Assembly (NCBI GenBank): GCA_947383065.1
Contig: CANDCB010000069.1
Coordinates: forward strand, 1 to 5,741
Length of the DNA stretch: 5,741 nt
Source: an uncultured Bacillota bacterium
Lineage (GTDB): Bacteria > Bacillota_I > Bacilli_A > RF39 > UBA660
Reading direction: 5' to 3'
The translations under genes and the position numbers were made by a program. The notes beneath the pieces were generated by a model, which was not told where the DNA came from, made no database searches, and was given only the letters and a program-made list of their open reading frames with translations. Shown here one piece after another: positions 1-5,741 of this stretch. Positions within the stretch are counted from its first letter, which is position 1, and every line of letters begins with the position of its first letter.

Positions 1-495
1 ATGGAAGAAGGATTAATTCCAGATGGGGATAACTGGATGAGAGCTGTTTGCTCTGGAACAACACTAAATGATAATCTCGAGTTAAACTTATATTATGATA
101 AAGTTTCTCAAGGATACTCACAACATGGATATGTTGGCTTATATAATAATAAAAGAATAATTGCTATAGGAAAGTTAAGTAAGATAATTAAAGCTTCCTA
201 CAAAAATAACCAGTTTACTTATTCTTTAATTGAAGGTAGTGAAATAACAGAACAAGATTTAAAGAACATTAAAGAAGCTATTTCAAGGTCCGAAAAATAT
301 GGCTTTAGTAATGAAGAAAAGTACTATTTCTTAGTGGATAAATTTATTGAAACTAATTTTATTAAATCTAGTAAATATCCTCTTTGGAAAGCTAAGTTAT
401 TTAATTTATCAGAAATTTTAAATGTTGATGAGCTCCCATCTGTCGAAAATATCGCTAATATACTAAAAAATAAAACATGGGAAGAATTTTTATAA
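1..495 (+). CDS. Protein of unknown function, possibly the C-terminal part of a longer protein
   Basis: An open frame of 164 codons runs from the first base of the window to a TAA stop. The ATG at base 1 has no visible upstream sequence, so it may be the true start or an internal methionine. I do not recognise the family. The protein is soluble-looking, with no signal peptide or membrane segment. Residues about 43-62 (HGYVGLYNNKRIIAIGKLSK) alternate like two beta strands around a turn. A lysine- and glutamate-rich helical stretch follows (about 80-105), then a segment with YYFLVDKF, TNF and PLWKAKLF (about 108-134). The order of strands, helix and a late aromatic/basic motif loosely recalls PUA-like or EVE-like domains, but this is only an impression and no catalytic residues can be named. 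All three Trp codons are TGG. A terminator at 546-579 closes the unit. Confidence 0.6.
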   Translation: MEEGLIPDGDNWMRAVCSGTTLNDNLELNLYYDKVSQGYSQHGYVGLYNNKRIIAIGKLSKIIKASYKNNQFTYSLIEGSEITEQDLKNIKEAISRSEKYGFSNEEKYYFLVDKFIETNFIKSSKYPLWKAKLFNLSEILNVDELPSVENIANILKNKTWEEFL

Positions 496-545
496 TCATC
501 ATGTTAAAAATATAAATATAGAAGAAATAAAAAAATAATTGAAGT

Positions 546-579
546 AATGATATGGCAAGATACCCCATATCATTTTTTG
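546..579 (+). terminator. Rho-independent terminator of the 1-495 gene
   Basis: A perfect 10-bp stem, AATGATATGG (546-555) with CCATATCATT (565-574), has a 9-base loop. The run of six T at 573-578 overlaps the foot of the stem. The U-tract is on the plus strand, so it serves the upstream gene, whose stop is about 50 bases before it. Confidence 0.8.
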
Positions 580-831
580 TTAGTAGATTCATTAAAATGA
601 CCTATAATTAATTAGCTACTCATTTTCATATTAATTTTTTTCGGAATTATGTTTCTCAAAAATAAATTTTAATTAGATAAATAAACATAATTGCCATTAT
701 AAATAATTAATGTAGACCATTTTGTTTTAATTTATCCGTCTAAAAATTTCTTTTTATTAAATTAAATAAGTAATTTTTATTATTTTATAATTATAAAATA
801 TCATTAAATTTCACCTTTTAGCCATAAAAAA
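580..831. other. AT-rich spacer with no visible gene
   Basis: Between the two terminators (546-579 plus strand, 832-894 minus strand) the sequence is extremely AT-rich and broken by stops in every frame. Only ORFs of about a dozen codons without Shine-Dalgarno sequences occur. I see no tRNA, repeat array or convincing promoter. It separates two transcription units that converge here. Confidence 0.6.
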
Positions 832-894
832 AAGTATCTTTATAATTGAATATTTTAACATGCCATTTTTTATATGTTAACTATAAAGATACTT
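825..894 (-). terminator. Long nested hairpin terminator of uvrB
   Basis: A perfect 13-bp inverted repeat, AAGTATCTTTATA (832-844) with TATAAAGATACTT (882-894), encloses a second inverted repeat, TTAACAT (855-861) with ATGTTAA (874-880). Read on the minus strand, the outer stem runs straight into a T-run (the eight A at 826-833 on the plus strand). The hairpin begins 17 bases after the uvrB stop. On the plus strand the T-rich DNA after 894 starts several bases later and is interrupted, so termination is mainly of uvrB, although some bidirectional action against readthrough is possible. Confidence 0.85.
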
Positions 895-911
895 AACAGA
901 TATTTTCTTTT

Positions 912-2867
912 TTATTCACTTTTTAATTCGAATAAGATATCACGAAGTTCCATAGCTCGTTCAAAGTCTAGAGCTTTGGCAGCTTCTTTCATTTGTTCTT
1001 CAATAGATTGAATTAGTTTTGTCTTTTCTTTTTTAGTCATTTTATCACTCGTCTTTTTATTCTTTTTATCCTCAACTTCATTGCTAATTACTTCTCTTAT
1101 GTCTTTTATAACTGTATGAGGTGTAATATTATTTTTAATATTATATTCTTCTTGAATTTGACGACGTCTCTTAGTTTCACTAATCGCTTCATTCATCGCT
1201 TCGCTTATAGAATCAGCATACATAATAACATGACCTGACTCATTTCTAGCTGCACGACCAATAGTCTGAATCAAACTACGAGAACTTCTTAAGAATCCCT
1301 GTTTATCTGCATCCATAATACAAATTAAACTTACTTCTGGAATATCTAATCCTTCCCTTAAAAGGTTAATTCCAACTATACAATCATATTTTCCAATTCT
1401 TAATTCTTGAATTATTCGTAAACGATCTAAAGATTTTACTTCACTATGAAGGTAAGCTACTTTAATACCTATATCTTTTAAATAATTAGTTAATTCTTCA
1501 GACATTCTTATCGTTAAAGTAGTTATTAGAACTCTTTCATTTTTTTCTTTACGTAAATTTATTTGTTCTATTATATCATCTATTTGACCTTCTGTTGGCT
1601 TTACTTCTATAGTTGGATCGAGTAATCCAGTAGGTCTGATAATTTGTTCAACAAACTGTCCATTAGTTTTTTCAAGTTCATAATCTCCAGGTGTTGCCGA
1701 AATATAAATAGCTTGATTTATTTTATTTTCAAATTCGTCATATTTTAAAGGTCGATTGTCTAAAGCACTTGGAAGACGAAAACCATAGTCAACTAGAGTT
1801 TGCTTACGCATTCGATCTCCATTATACATTCCTCTTACTTGTGGTAATGTTACATGTGATTCATCAACAACTAAAAGAAAATCATCTGGGAAAAAATCAA
1901 TCAAACAAGACGGCGTTTCACCTTCCTCACGTAAAGCTAAATGCCTTGAGTAATTTTCCACTCCATTACAAAATCCTGTTTCTTTAAGCATTTCTAAATC
2001 ATAATTTGTTCTTTCTTTTAAACGTTGTTCTTCCAATAATTTATTGTTATCATGTAAAACTTTAAGACGACTTTCTAGTTCAACTTCAATACGTTTTATT
2101 GCTTCTTGCATTTTATCAGGACTAGTTACAAAGTGGGATGCTGGAAACAAACTAATAGTTTTTTTATTCTGTAAAATTACCCCTGTTAGTGGATCAAATG
2201 TACATATACGGTCTACTTCATCACCAAATAATTCTATTTTAATCCCACTAGCTTTTTCATTAGCAGGTATAATATCGATAGAATCTCCTCTTACACGAAA
2301 AGTTCCACGGTGGAAATCTAGGTCACTGCGTTCATAAGTCATATCTATTAATTTATTAATTATGTCATTACGTTTTATAACATCACCTACATTTAAAGTA
2401 AGCATATTTTTTTCATATTCTTCTTTTTCACCTATACCATAGATACATGAGACAGAAGCAACAACTATAACATCTCGATTATTTATTAAAGAACTTGTAG
2501 CAGCATGACGTAATTCATCTATTTCATCATTTATTGAAGCATCCTTTTCAATATAAGTATCACTTTGAGGAACATAGGCTTCTGGTTGATAATAATCATA
2601 GTAAGAAATAAAGTAACTGACATGATTTTCAGGGAATAATTCTTTAAACTCGCTATATAACTGTCCAGCAAGAGTTTTATTATGAGCTAATATCAGCGTT
2701 GGCTTATTAACGCTTGCAATTACATTTGCTATTGTAAAAGTCTTTCCTGTCCCAGTTGCCCCTAGTAAAACTTGTTCTTTCTTTCCTTCATTTAAACCTT
2801 CCACTAATTCATTTATCGCTTCTGGTTGGTCACCACTAGGAGCGTATTTTGATACTAATTTGAACAT
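912..2867 (-). CDS. uvrB: UvrABC excision nuclease subunit B (DNA damage recognition helicase)
   Basis: UvrB takes damaged DNA from UvrA, opens the strands around the lesion with its beta-hairpin and an ATP-driven helicase core, and recruits UvrC for incision. It acts in the cytoplasm. At 651 residues it is full length for the family. In order: the N-terminal GDQP motif (12-15); Walker A GATGTGKT (36-43); the DNA-clamping beta-hairpin with [12 protein letters not shown] (89-100); DESH Walker B (335-338); SATP (390-393); [10 protein letters not shown] (473-482); GLDIP (506-510); QTIGRAAR arginine-finger motif VI (534-541); a lysine-rich linker (about 600-620); and a C-terminal UVR domain (about 617-650) that binds UvrC. 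No key residue is missing, and the protein has no tryptophan. The start is fixed by GGAGGA seven bases upstream and by the canonical [15 protein letters not shown] beginning. A terminator follows at once and uvrA is not adjacent. The encoded shadow frames on the plus strand are not genes. Confidence 0.98.
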   Translation of the reverse strand: MFKLVSKYAPSGDQPEAINELVEGLNEGKKEQVLLGATGTGKTFTIANVIASVNKPTLILAHNKTLAGQLYSEFKELFPENHVSYFISYYDYYQPEAYVPQSDTYIEKDASINDEIDELRHAATSSLINNRDVIVVASVSCIYGIGEKEEYEKNMLTLNVGDVIKRNDIINKLIDMTYERSDLDFHRGTFRVRGDSIDIIPANEKASGIKIELFGDEVDRICTFDPLTGVILQNKKTISLFPASHFVTSPDKMQEAIKRIEVELESRLKVLHDNNKLLEEQRLKERTNYDLEMLKETGFCNGVENYSRHLALREEGETPSCLIDFFPDDFLLVVDESHVTLPQVRGMYNGDRMRKQTLVDYGFRLPSALDNRPLKYDEFENKINQAIYISATPGDYELEKTNGQFVEQIIRPTGLLDPTIEVKPTEGQIDDIIEQINLRKEKNERVLITTLTIRMSEELTNYLKDIGIKVAYLHSEVKSLDRLRIIQELRIGKYDCIVGINLLREGLDIPEVSLICIMDADKQGFLRSSRSLIQTIGRAARNESGHVIMYADSISEAMNEAISETKRRRQIQEEYNIKNNITPHTVIKDIREVISNEVEDKKNKKTSDKMTKKEKTKLIQSIEEQMKEAAKALDFERAMELRDILFELKSE

Positions 2868-2886
2868 AATTTATTCCTCCGCTCAT
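2836..2886 (-). CDS. Candidate 16-codon upstream ORF overlapping the uvrB start, out of frame
   Basis: An ATG at 2886-2884 begins [16 protein letters not shown] and stops at TAG (2838-2836), 29 bases inside uvrB in another frame. Its codons GGA GGA are the uvrB Shine-Dalgarno sequence itself. A perfect AGGAGG lies upstream, but the 13-base spacing is longer than ideal. If translated, ribosomes on it would cross the uvrB ribosome site and could either block uvrB starts or deliver ribosomes by re-initiation. It may be chance, because the uvrB N-terminus constrains over half of it. Confidence 0.25.
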   Translation of the reverse strand: MSGGINYVQISIKIRS

Positions 2887-2905
2887 TATTATTTTGTTTC
2901 CTCCT
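2875..2905 (-). promoter_or_regulatory. Tandem Shine-Dalgarno sequences before uvrB
   Basis: Read on the minus strand, GGAGGA (2875-2880) lies 7 bases before the uvrB ATG and is its ribosome site. A second strong site, AGGAGG (2900-2905), lies about 20 bases further upstream. It stands 13 bases before another ATG (2886-2884) that opens a 16-codon frame overlapping the uvrB start. Two strong sites this close are unusual; the outer one may serve the short frame or act as a standby site. Confidence 0.75.
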
Positions 2906-2926
2906 GATAAAGTTATTCGTCATCAA

Positions 2927-2953
2927 ATAATAAAAATATTTAGTTAATGTTAA
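2927..2953 (-). promoter_or_regulatory. Weak candidate promoter for uvrB
   Basis: On the minus strand TTAACA (2953-2948; one mismatch to TTGACA) and TATTAT (2932-2927; one mismatch to TATAAT) are separated by 15 bases, two short of the usual 17. Transcription would begin near 2920, giving a leader of about 50 bases that includes both Shine-Dalgarno sites. In DNA this AT-rich such matches are common. The -35 candidate sits in GTTAACATTAAC, a six-base near-direct repeat. No LexA-type GAAC-N4-GTTC site is seen here. Confidence 0.3.
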
Positions 2954-2993
2954 CTTTATTTTGAAAAAATTTAAAATAATAATAATTATAATT

Positions 2994-3024
2994 TTTAAAG
3001 TATTAATTAATATTAAACTTTAAA
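2994..3024. repeat. AT-rich inverted repeat upstream of uvrB
   Basis: TTTAAAGT (2994-3001) and ACTTTAAA (3017-3024) form an 8-bp perfect inverted repeat, and TTAAT/ATTAA inside could extend the stem past a bulge. It contains only two G-C pairs counting both arms of each strand and has no U-tract, so it is a weak structure of unknown role. Confidence 0.4.
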
Positions 3025-3065
3025 TTAAATAGTAAAATTTACATAATTTTATCATTTTTAATAAT

Positions 3066-3097
3066 CAAAAACAAGGTAACTACTATTATTACCTTGT
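3066..3097 (-). terminator. Terminator-like hairpin without an obvious gene
   Basis: ACAAGGTAA (3071-3079) and TTACCTTGT (3089-3097) form a perfect 9-bp stem around a 9-base loop. On the minus strand the stem is followed directly by a run of T (the A-run just before 3071 on the plus strand). The regulator gene already has a closer terminator at 3281-3310, so this one either backs it up, ends a short transcript from 3100-3200, or sits in a long uvrB leader. Confidence 0.6.
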
Positions 3098-3117
3098 AAT
3101 CAAAATACTTATTAAGT

Positions 3118-3170
3118 TAAAAGTTAATTTTACTATTAACTTTTACTATTACTTAAAAGTTTAACTTTTA
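3118..3170. repeat. Cluster of alternating AAAAGTT/AACTTTT arms (two hairpins)
   Basis: TAAAAGTTAA (3118-3127) pairs with TTAACTTTTA (3136-3145) across an 8-base loop. Nine bases on, TAAAAGTT (3154-3161) and AACTTTTA (3163-3170) form a near-perfect palindrome. Because all four arms share the same core, they can also pair with each other in different combinations, giving mutually exclusive folds. The heptamer AATAGTA (minus strand) occurs in both loops or spacers here and again in the loop of the 3071-3097 hairpin. Function unknown. Confidence 0.5.
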
Positions 3171-3280
3171 ATTTTTATAGACGTTGATAATTCATATTTC
3201 TATTAAATTCTTTTATTGAACATCATTTTCATCAAAATCTTTTAAAGAATATATTATTTTTAATACATTAGAATTAGATT

Positions 3281-3310
3281 AAAAAAAGACACATAATATT
3301 AATACATGTC
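3281..3310 (-). terminator. Rho-independent terminator of the LysR-family gene
   Basis: On the minus strand GACATGTA and TATGTGTC (plus positions 3288-3310) form an 8-pair stem, including two G-U pairs, around a 7-base loop. Seven T follow immediately (A-run 3281-3287 on the plus strand). It lies 46 bases after the gene's stop. Confidence 0.65.
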
Positions 3311-3356
3311 AATTGATTATTATATATCTTCAAATATTCTAATTTTTTAATTTCCA

Positions 3357-4232
3357 TTATATATTCTTTAATATATCAATAAAATTTTTAACACCTTCTC
3401 CTTTAGAAGTCTTAATATAACATATATTAAAATATCTTTTAGGTAAATTAAAATCTGTTTTCAAAATTATAAAATCCTCAGTTTGATAATGTATAGGATT
3501 GCCTATTCCAACACCAAATCCATTTTTAATTAGTTCTTTACATAAACTATAACTATTAAATTCATAAGCAGGTTTAAAATAAATATTATTTTTTTTCAAA
3601 AAACTATCAAAGTTTTTTCTCCCATGAGTTATATTACTTAATAAGACTAAAGGTAATTTAAGGAGTTCATCTAAGGACAACACTTCATTTTCTAAATAAC
3701 CAAATGACTTTTTAGACGCAATAAAACAATCTTGTATTTCAAAAGACTTTATTATTTCATAATTATCGATTTCTTCATAACTATTTTTAATTAAAATATC
3801 CAATTTTCCCATTTTATTATATTTTTCTAATATCTCTATTTCTTCTAAAACAATTTCTATTTTTATCTTTGGATACATATTTTTAAATTTTGCTAAAGAA
3901 TCCAATAAAGGCTCTAAAAAGTTAGTCGTAGTCGCTCCAATATATAAATGATTTTCTTGATTATGGGTTTCCGTTATGACATTTAAAGTACTTCCTAAAT
4001 TTTGTAACATCTTTTTGACATATTCATATAGAATTTCTCCTTCTTTAGTTAAACTAACTCCTTTTTTATTTCTTATAAAAAGTTTAGTATTGAGTTCTTC
4101 TTCTAAATTTTTAACAGCCTTAGTCAAAGATGGTTGAGAAACATTTAAAATTTTACTAGCTTTAGTAATATTTTTTATATTTGCTATTTCAAAAAAGTAT
4201 TTTAAAAAATTTAAATTAAGATTATTATACAT
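3357..4232 (-). CDS. LysR-family transcriptional regulator
   Basis: A complete 291-residue LysR-type regulator, the usual family length. The N-terminal winged helix-turn-helix covers about residues 6-65: LNFLKYFFEIANIKNITKA opens it, the recognition helix is about QPSLTKAVKNLEEEL (33-47), and the wing includes LFIRNKKGVSLTKEG. A linker helix (about 66-92) joins it to a substrate-binding-like effector domain (about 95-291). That domain shows typical markers: HLYIGAT at its first strand, GKLDILI (142-148) and GFGVGIG (238-244). The effector cannot be predicted. The start is the ATG five bases after GGTGAT (4243-4238), which matches the anti-Shine-Dalgarno tail. It diverges from the phosphatase gene at 4354 with 121 bp between, the classic layout for a LysR protein that controls its neighbour and itself. 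Usually such proteins bind as tetramers. Identification of the family is secure; target and ligand are inferred or unknown. Confidence 0.95.
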   Translation of the reverse strand: MYNNLNLNFLKYFFEIANIKNITKASKILNVSQPSLTKAVKNLEEELNTKLFIRNKKGVSLTKEGEILYEYVKKMLQNLGSTLNVITETHNQENHLYIGATTTNFLEPLLDSLAKFKNMYPKIKIEIVLEEIEILEKYNKMGKLDILIKNSYEEIDNYEIIKSFEIQDCFIASKKSFGYLENEVLSLDELLKLPLVLLSNITHGRKNFDSFLKKNNIYFKPAYEFNSYSLCKELIKNGFGVGIGNPIHYQTEDFIILKTDFNLPKRYFNICYIKTSKGEGVKNFIDILKNI

Positions 4233-4249
4233 ATAATATCACCATCTTA

Positions 4250-4258
4250 ATTATAACA
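4250..4258 (-). promoter_or_regulatory. Extended -10 promoter element for the LysR-family gene
   Basis: Minus strand TGTTATAAT is a perfect TATAAT with a TGn extension, which can work without a good -35; no good -35 is seen about 17 bases upstream. Transcription would start near 4243, giving a very short leader of about 11 bases that begins at the GGTGAT ribosome site. A second, weaker -10 candidate, TATAGT, lies at 4267-4262. Confidence 0.45.
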
Positions 4259-4269
4259 CTTACTATAAC

Positions 4270-4299
4270 TTAAAACTATCGATATGATAGAAAGATAAT
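4270..4299 (+). promoter_or_regulatory. Candidate promoter of the PHP phosphatase gene
   Basis: TTAAAA (4270-4275; four of six matches) and GATAAT (4294-4299; five of six) are 18 bases apart. Transcription would start near 4306, leaving a leader of about 48 bases. The LysR-type inverted repeat occupies most of the spacer, so a bound regulator would affect polymerase directly. Confidence 0.4.
4276..4290. promoter_or_regulatory. Candidate LysR operator (T-N11-A box)
   Basis: CTATCGATATGATAG is a perfect 5-bp inverted repeat with a 5-base centre. The T at 4277 and A at 4289 are separated by exactly 11 bases, as in the T-N11-A consensus bound by LysR-type proteins. It sits between the divergent genes and inside the spacer of the phosphatase promoter candidate. 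A half-site copy, AACTATC, recurs 43 bases away (4274-4280 and 4317-4323), about four helical turns. Binding by the adjacent regulator is inferred. Confidence 0.5.
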
Positions 4300-4353
4300 A
4301 TTTTACTTATATTTATAACTATCTTAATATTTAATTAAGAAAGAAGGAAAATA

Positions 4354-5088
4354 ATGAAATATTTAGCAGATACTCATACTCATTCAATTTATTCATATGA
4401 TGGTCAAATGAAAATGGAAGACATGATAAAAAAAGCTCTAGCATTAGGATTAGAGTACTTAGCTTTTACCGAGCATCTTGAATTAGGACAAATAACAATC
4501 AAACAATTTTTAAATCGATATAAACTATATTCAGAAGAAATTGATAACCTTCAAACACGTTATCCTAATATACGTCTTATTAAAGGAATTGAATTTTCAA
4601 ATCCTGAATTATATCCTAAAGAATTAGAAATTGTTAATAACTTAGACCTTGATTATATAATTGGTAGTAATCACCTTTTACCTAAGGATAACAGCGAAAA
4701 AGAGATTTTATTATATTATAAAAGAATTTTAGAGATTATAAAACAGGGCGGTATAGATACTATCGCTCACCTTGATTATTTAAGACGAAAATATGATGAT
4801 TCAACCATTTCTCAAGATATTATAAAAGAAATATTTTGTACTCTTATAAAAAAAGATATCGCTTTAGAAATTAATACTTCTGCCATAAGAAGACGTCAAT
4901 TAGATTCTTTCCCAAGTAAAGAAAAATTAAAAATTTATCAATCTCTTGGTGGTACCAAAGTAACTATTGGTAGTGACGCCCATCGTTTAAATGAAATATA
5001 TGATTCTATTCCGCAAATAGATTCAGATTATGATTTTGAAAAAGGTCTATATTTAAAAAGAAGATTTATATCACTTTCCCAAAAATAA
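4354..5088 (+). CDS. PHP-domain phosphatase, histidinol-phosphatase type
   Basis: A complete 244-residue PHP-superfamily metal-dependent phosphoesterase, most like the monofunctional histidinol-phosphatases (HisJ/HisK type) of Gram-positive bacteria, which remove phosphate from L-histidinol phosphate in histidine synthesis. Metal-binding motifs are all present: DTHTHS with H8 and H10, a nearby D16, TEH with H41, GIEF with E80, GSNH with H107, AHLD with H139, and GSDAH with D208 and H210. These build the trinuclear site of a distorted TIM barrel. The length is slightly short of the roughly 265-270 residues usual for HisJ. The start is supported by AAGGA five bases upstream (4344-4348) and the immediate MKYLADTHTH beginning. 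It diverges from a LysR regulator and precedes a reductase gene by 144 bp. No other his gene is in the window, so another phosphate monoester substrate is possible. Confidence 0.88.
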   Translation: MKYLADTHTHSIYSYDGQMKMEDMIKKALALGLEYLAFTEHLELGQITIKQFLNRYKLYSEEIDNLQTRYPNIRLIKGIEFSNPELYPKELEIVNNLDLDYIIGSNHLLPKDNSEKEILLYYKRILEIIKQGGIDTIAHLDYLRRKYDDSTISQDIIKEIFCTLIKKDIALEINTSAIRRRQLDSFPSKEKLKIYQSLGGTKVTIGSDAHRLNEIYDSIPQIDSDYDFEKGLYLKRRFISLSQK

Positions 5089-5182
5089 TAGTAATAAAAA
5101 TTACTTCTAAAGACCATTCTTATTTTTTAATGTTGTATTCTGTCTAAATTTTTACTAATTTATTTATTAATTTTTGTATATT

Positions 5183-5191
5183 TGGTAAAAT
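5183..5191 (+). promoter_or_regulatory. Extended -10 candidate for the dehydrogenase gene
   Basis: TGGTAAAAT has a TGn extension and five of six matches to TATAAT. No clear -35 is seen. A start near 5198 would leave a leader of about 35 bases containing the AGAAAGGA ribosome site. The gap from 5089 to 5232 shows no convincing terminator: the only hairpin, AGTAAT/ATTACT at 5090-5105, lacks a T-run, so readthrough from the phosphatase gene is also possible. Confidence 0.35.
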
Positions 5192-5232
5192 AATAAAAAA
5201 GATTAGTTATTAAAATAAGAAAGGACTGTTAT

Positions 5233-5741
5233 ATGAAAGCACTTGTTACAGGAGCATCTTCTGGTATCGGAAAAGATATTGCTATATACTTAGGAACACT
5301 TGGCTATGATTTAATTTTAGTAAGTCGAGATGAAGCCAGATTAAAAGAAACAGCTAAAAAAATTAATACTAGTGTAACTATCTATCCTGTTGATTTATGT
5401 GGTAAAGAAAATTGTTTTAAACTTTATAACCATTTTAAAGATCAAGATATAGACATTTTAGTAAATGGTGCTGGTTTTGGTTTATTTGGCAATACTTGGG
5501 AAACAGATATAAATAAAGAATTAAAAATGATTGACCTTAATATTACTGCAGTTCATATTTTAACAAAATTATTTTTACAAGATATGATTAAAAAAAATAA
5601 AGGATATATTTTAAATATTGCCAGTAGTGCAGGATTCTTAGCTGGCCCAATTTTAAATACCTATTATGCTAGTAAAAATTATATTGCCAAGTGGACTTTA
5701 GCTATATATGAAGAATTAAGAAAAGTTAAGAGTAATGTTCA
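5233..5741 (+). CDS. Short-chain dehydrogenase/reductase (SDR), 3' end cut by the window
   Basis: The first 169 residues of a classical SDR; the frame is open to the last base, and about 90 residues are missing for a usual length near 260. The Rossmann fold begins at once with MKALVTGASSGIG, where TGASSGIG (6-13) is the dinucleotide-binding loop. SR at 31-32 after the second strand suggests NADPH preference, because a basic residue there usually contacts the 2'-phosphate. D54 lines the adenine pocket, and NGAG (78-81) is the NNAG variant. The catalytic set is N103, S131, Y144 and K148 (YYASK, YxxxK). The loops resemble the DltE/YqjQ-type subgroup (COG0300), whose substrates are poorly defined. 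The start is set by AGAAAGGA (5218-5225), 7 bases before the ATG. It is co-directional with the phosphatase gene, 144 bp behind it; a functional link is not shown. Confidence 0.93.
   Translation, partial: MKALVTGASSGIGKDIAIYLGTLGYDLILVSRDEARLKETAKKINTSVTIYPVDLCGKENCFKLYNHFKDQDIDILVNGAGFGLFGNTWETDINKELKMIDLNITAVHILTKLFLQDMIKKNKGYILNIASSAGFLAGPILNTYYASKNYIAKWTLAIYEELRKVKSNV

Larger units (their letters stand above)
2868..3356. other. Long AT-rich intergenic region between uvrB and the LysR gene
   Basis: This 489-base spacer has no credible protein gene. It holds, from the uvrB side: two Shine-Dalgarno sites, a weak uvrB promoter candidate, an AT-rich inverted repeat (2994-3024), a terminator-like hairpin (3066-3097), a hairpin cluster (3118-3170) and the regulator terminator (3281-3310). 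Short fragments of open frame at 3213-3278 and 3274-3357 are not convincing genes. The stretch 3171-3280 shows nothing I can name. Confidence 0.6.

Noticed and set aside
467..538. Second-frame continuation past the 1-495 stop (ends VKNINIEEIKK)
   Set aside because: It could hint at a frameshift near the end of the first gene, but a stop precedes it in frame, the first gene ends naturally, and a terminator follows; short open runs are expected in A-rich DNA.
1769..1987. 72-codon open frame on the plus strand
   Set aside because: It lies wholly inside uvrB on the opposite strand, has no ribosome site, and its translation has no family-like features; it is a shadow of uvrB.
2044..2337. 97-codon open frame on the plus strand
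   Set aside because: Also antisense within uvrB, with serine- and arginine-rich low-quality sequence and no Shine-Dalgarno; a shadow frame.
2941..2953. GTTAACATTAAC upstream of uvrB as an SOS (LexA) box
   Set aside because: It is a near-direct repeat rather than the GAAC-N4-GTTC dyad of Gram-positive LexA sites.
3213..3278. Open fragment on the minus strand reading ...VLKIIYSLKDFDENDVQ before a stop
   Set aside because: The composition looks protein-like, but there is no start codon in frame, it is only 21 codons long, and it is in a different frame from the fragment before it. Not enough to call a pseudogene.
3274..3357. 27-codon minus-strand frame (MEIKKLEYLKIYNN...) whose ATG overlaps the LysR stop as TAATG
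   Set aside because: The beginning faintly resembles a LysR N-terminus and the overlap suggests coupling, but the frame runs through the 3281-3310 terminator hairpin and its T-run, has no ribosome site, and degrades into hydrophobic residues. Chance, or at best a relic.
5090..5105. Hairpin AGTAAT-AAAA-ATTACT after the phosphatase stop as a terminator
   Set aside because: Only six AT-rich pairs and no T-run after it, so termination here is not supported.

Overview
This is a very AT-rich stretch with short AT-rich spacers, TAA stop codons throughout, good Shine-Dalgarno sequences and U-tailed hairpin terminators. That points to a low-GC Gram-positive bacterium (Bacillota or a close relative); the genus cannot be read from the sequence. 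All five tryptophan codons in the predicted proteins are TGG and no TGA is read through, so the standard code fits better than the Mycoplasma/Spiroplasma code.

Layout. Positions 1-495 (+) hold the whole or, more likely, the C-terminal part of an unrecognised protein, closed by a hairpin terminator at 546-579. Positions 580-830 show no gene. On the minus strand, uvrB (912-2867) encodes a complete nucleotide-excision-repair helicase and ends in a long nested terminator (832-894). uvrA does not follow it, so uvrB looks monocistronic. The 489-base spacer upstream of uvrB contains tandem Shine-Dalgarno sequences with a tiny overlapping out-of-frame ORF, a weak promoter candidate, a cluster of related AT-rich hairpins, a terminator-like hairpin with no obvious gene to serve, and the terminator of the next gene.

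Positions 3357-4232 (-) encode a complete LysR-type regulator. It diverges across 121 bp from a complete PHP-family phosphatase of the histidinol-phosphatase type (4354-5088, +). The shared spacer carries a perfect 5-bp inverted repeat, CTATC-N5-GATAG. It fits the T-N11-A rule for LysR boxes exactly and lies between the -35 and -10 candidates of the phosphatase gene. A short-chain dehydrogenase/reductase gene follows (5233 onward, +) and is cut by the window end.

How the genes relate. uvrB is housekeeping DNA repair. The regulator/phosphatase pair looks like a local regulatory unit: by LysR convention the regulator probably controls its divergent neighbour. No other his gene is present, so the phosphatase substrate is open. 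The reductase gene has its own promoter candidate and ribosome site. No mobile element, CRISPR array, tRNA, rRNA or clear new multi-gene system is visible. The more interesting signals are in the non-coding DNA: the LysR operator, the double start region of uvrB, and the hairpin cluster at 3064-3170.
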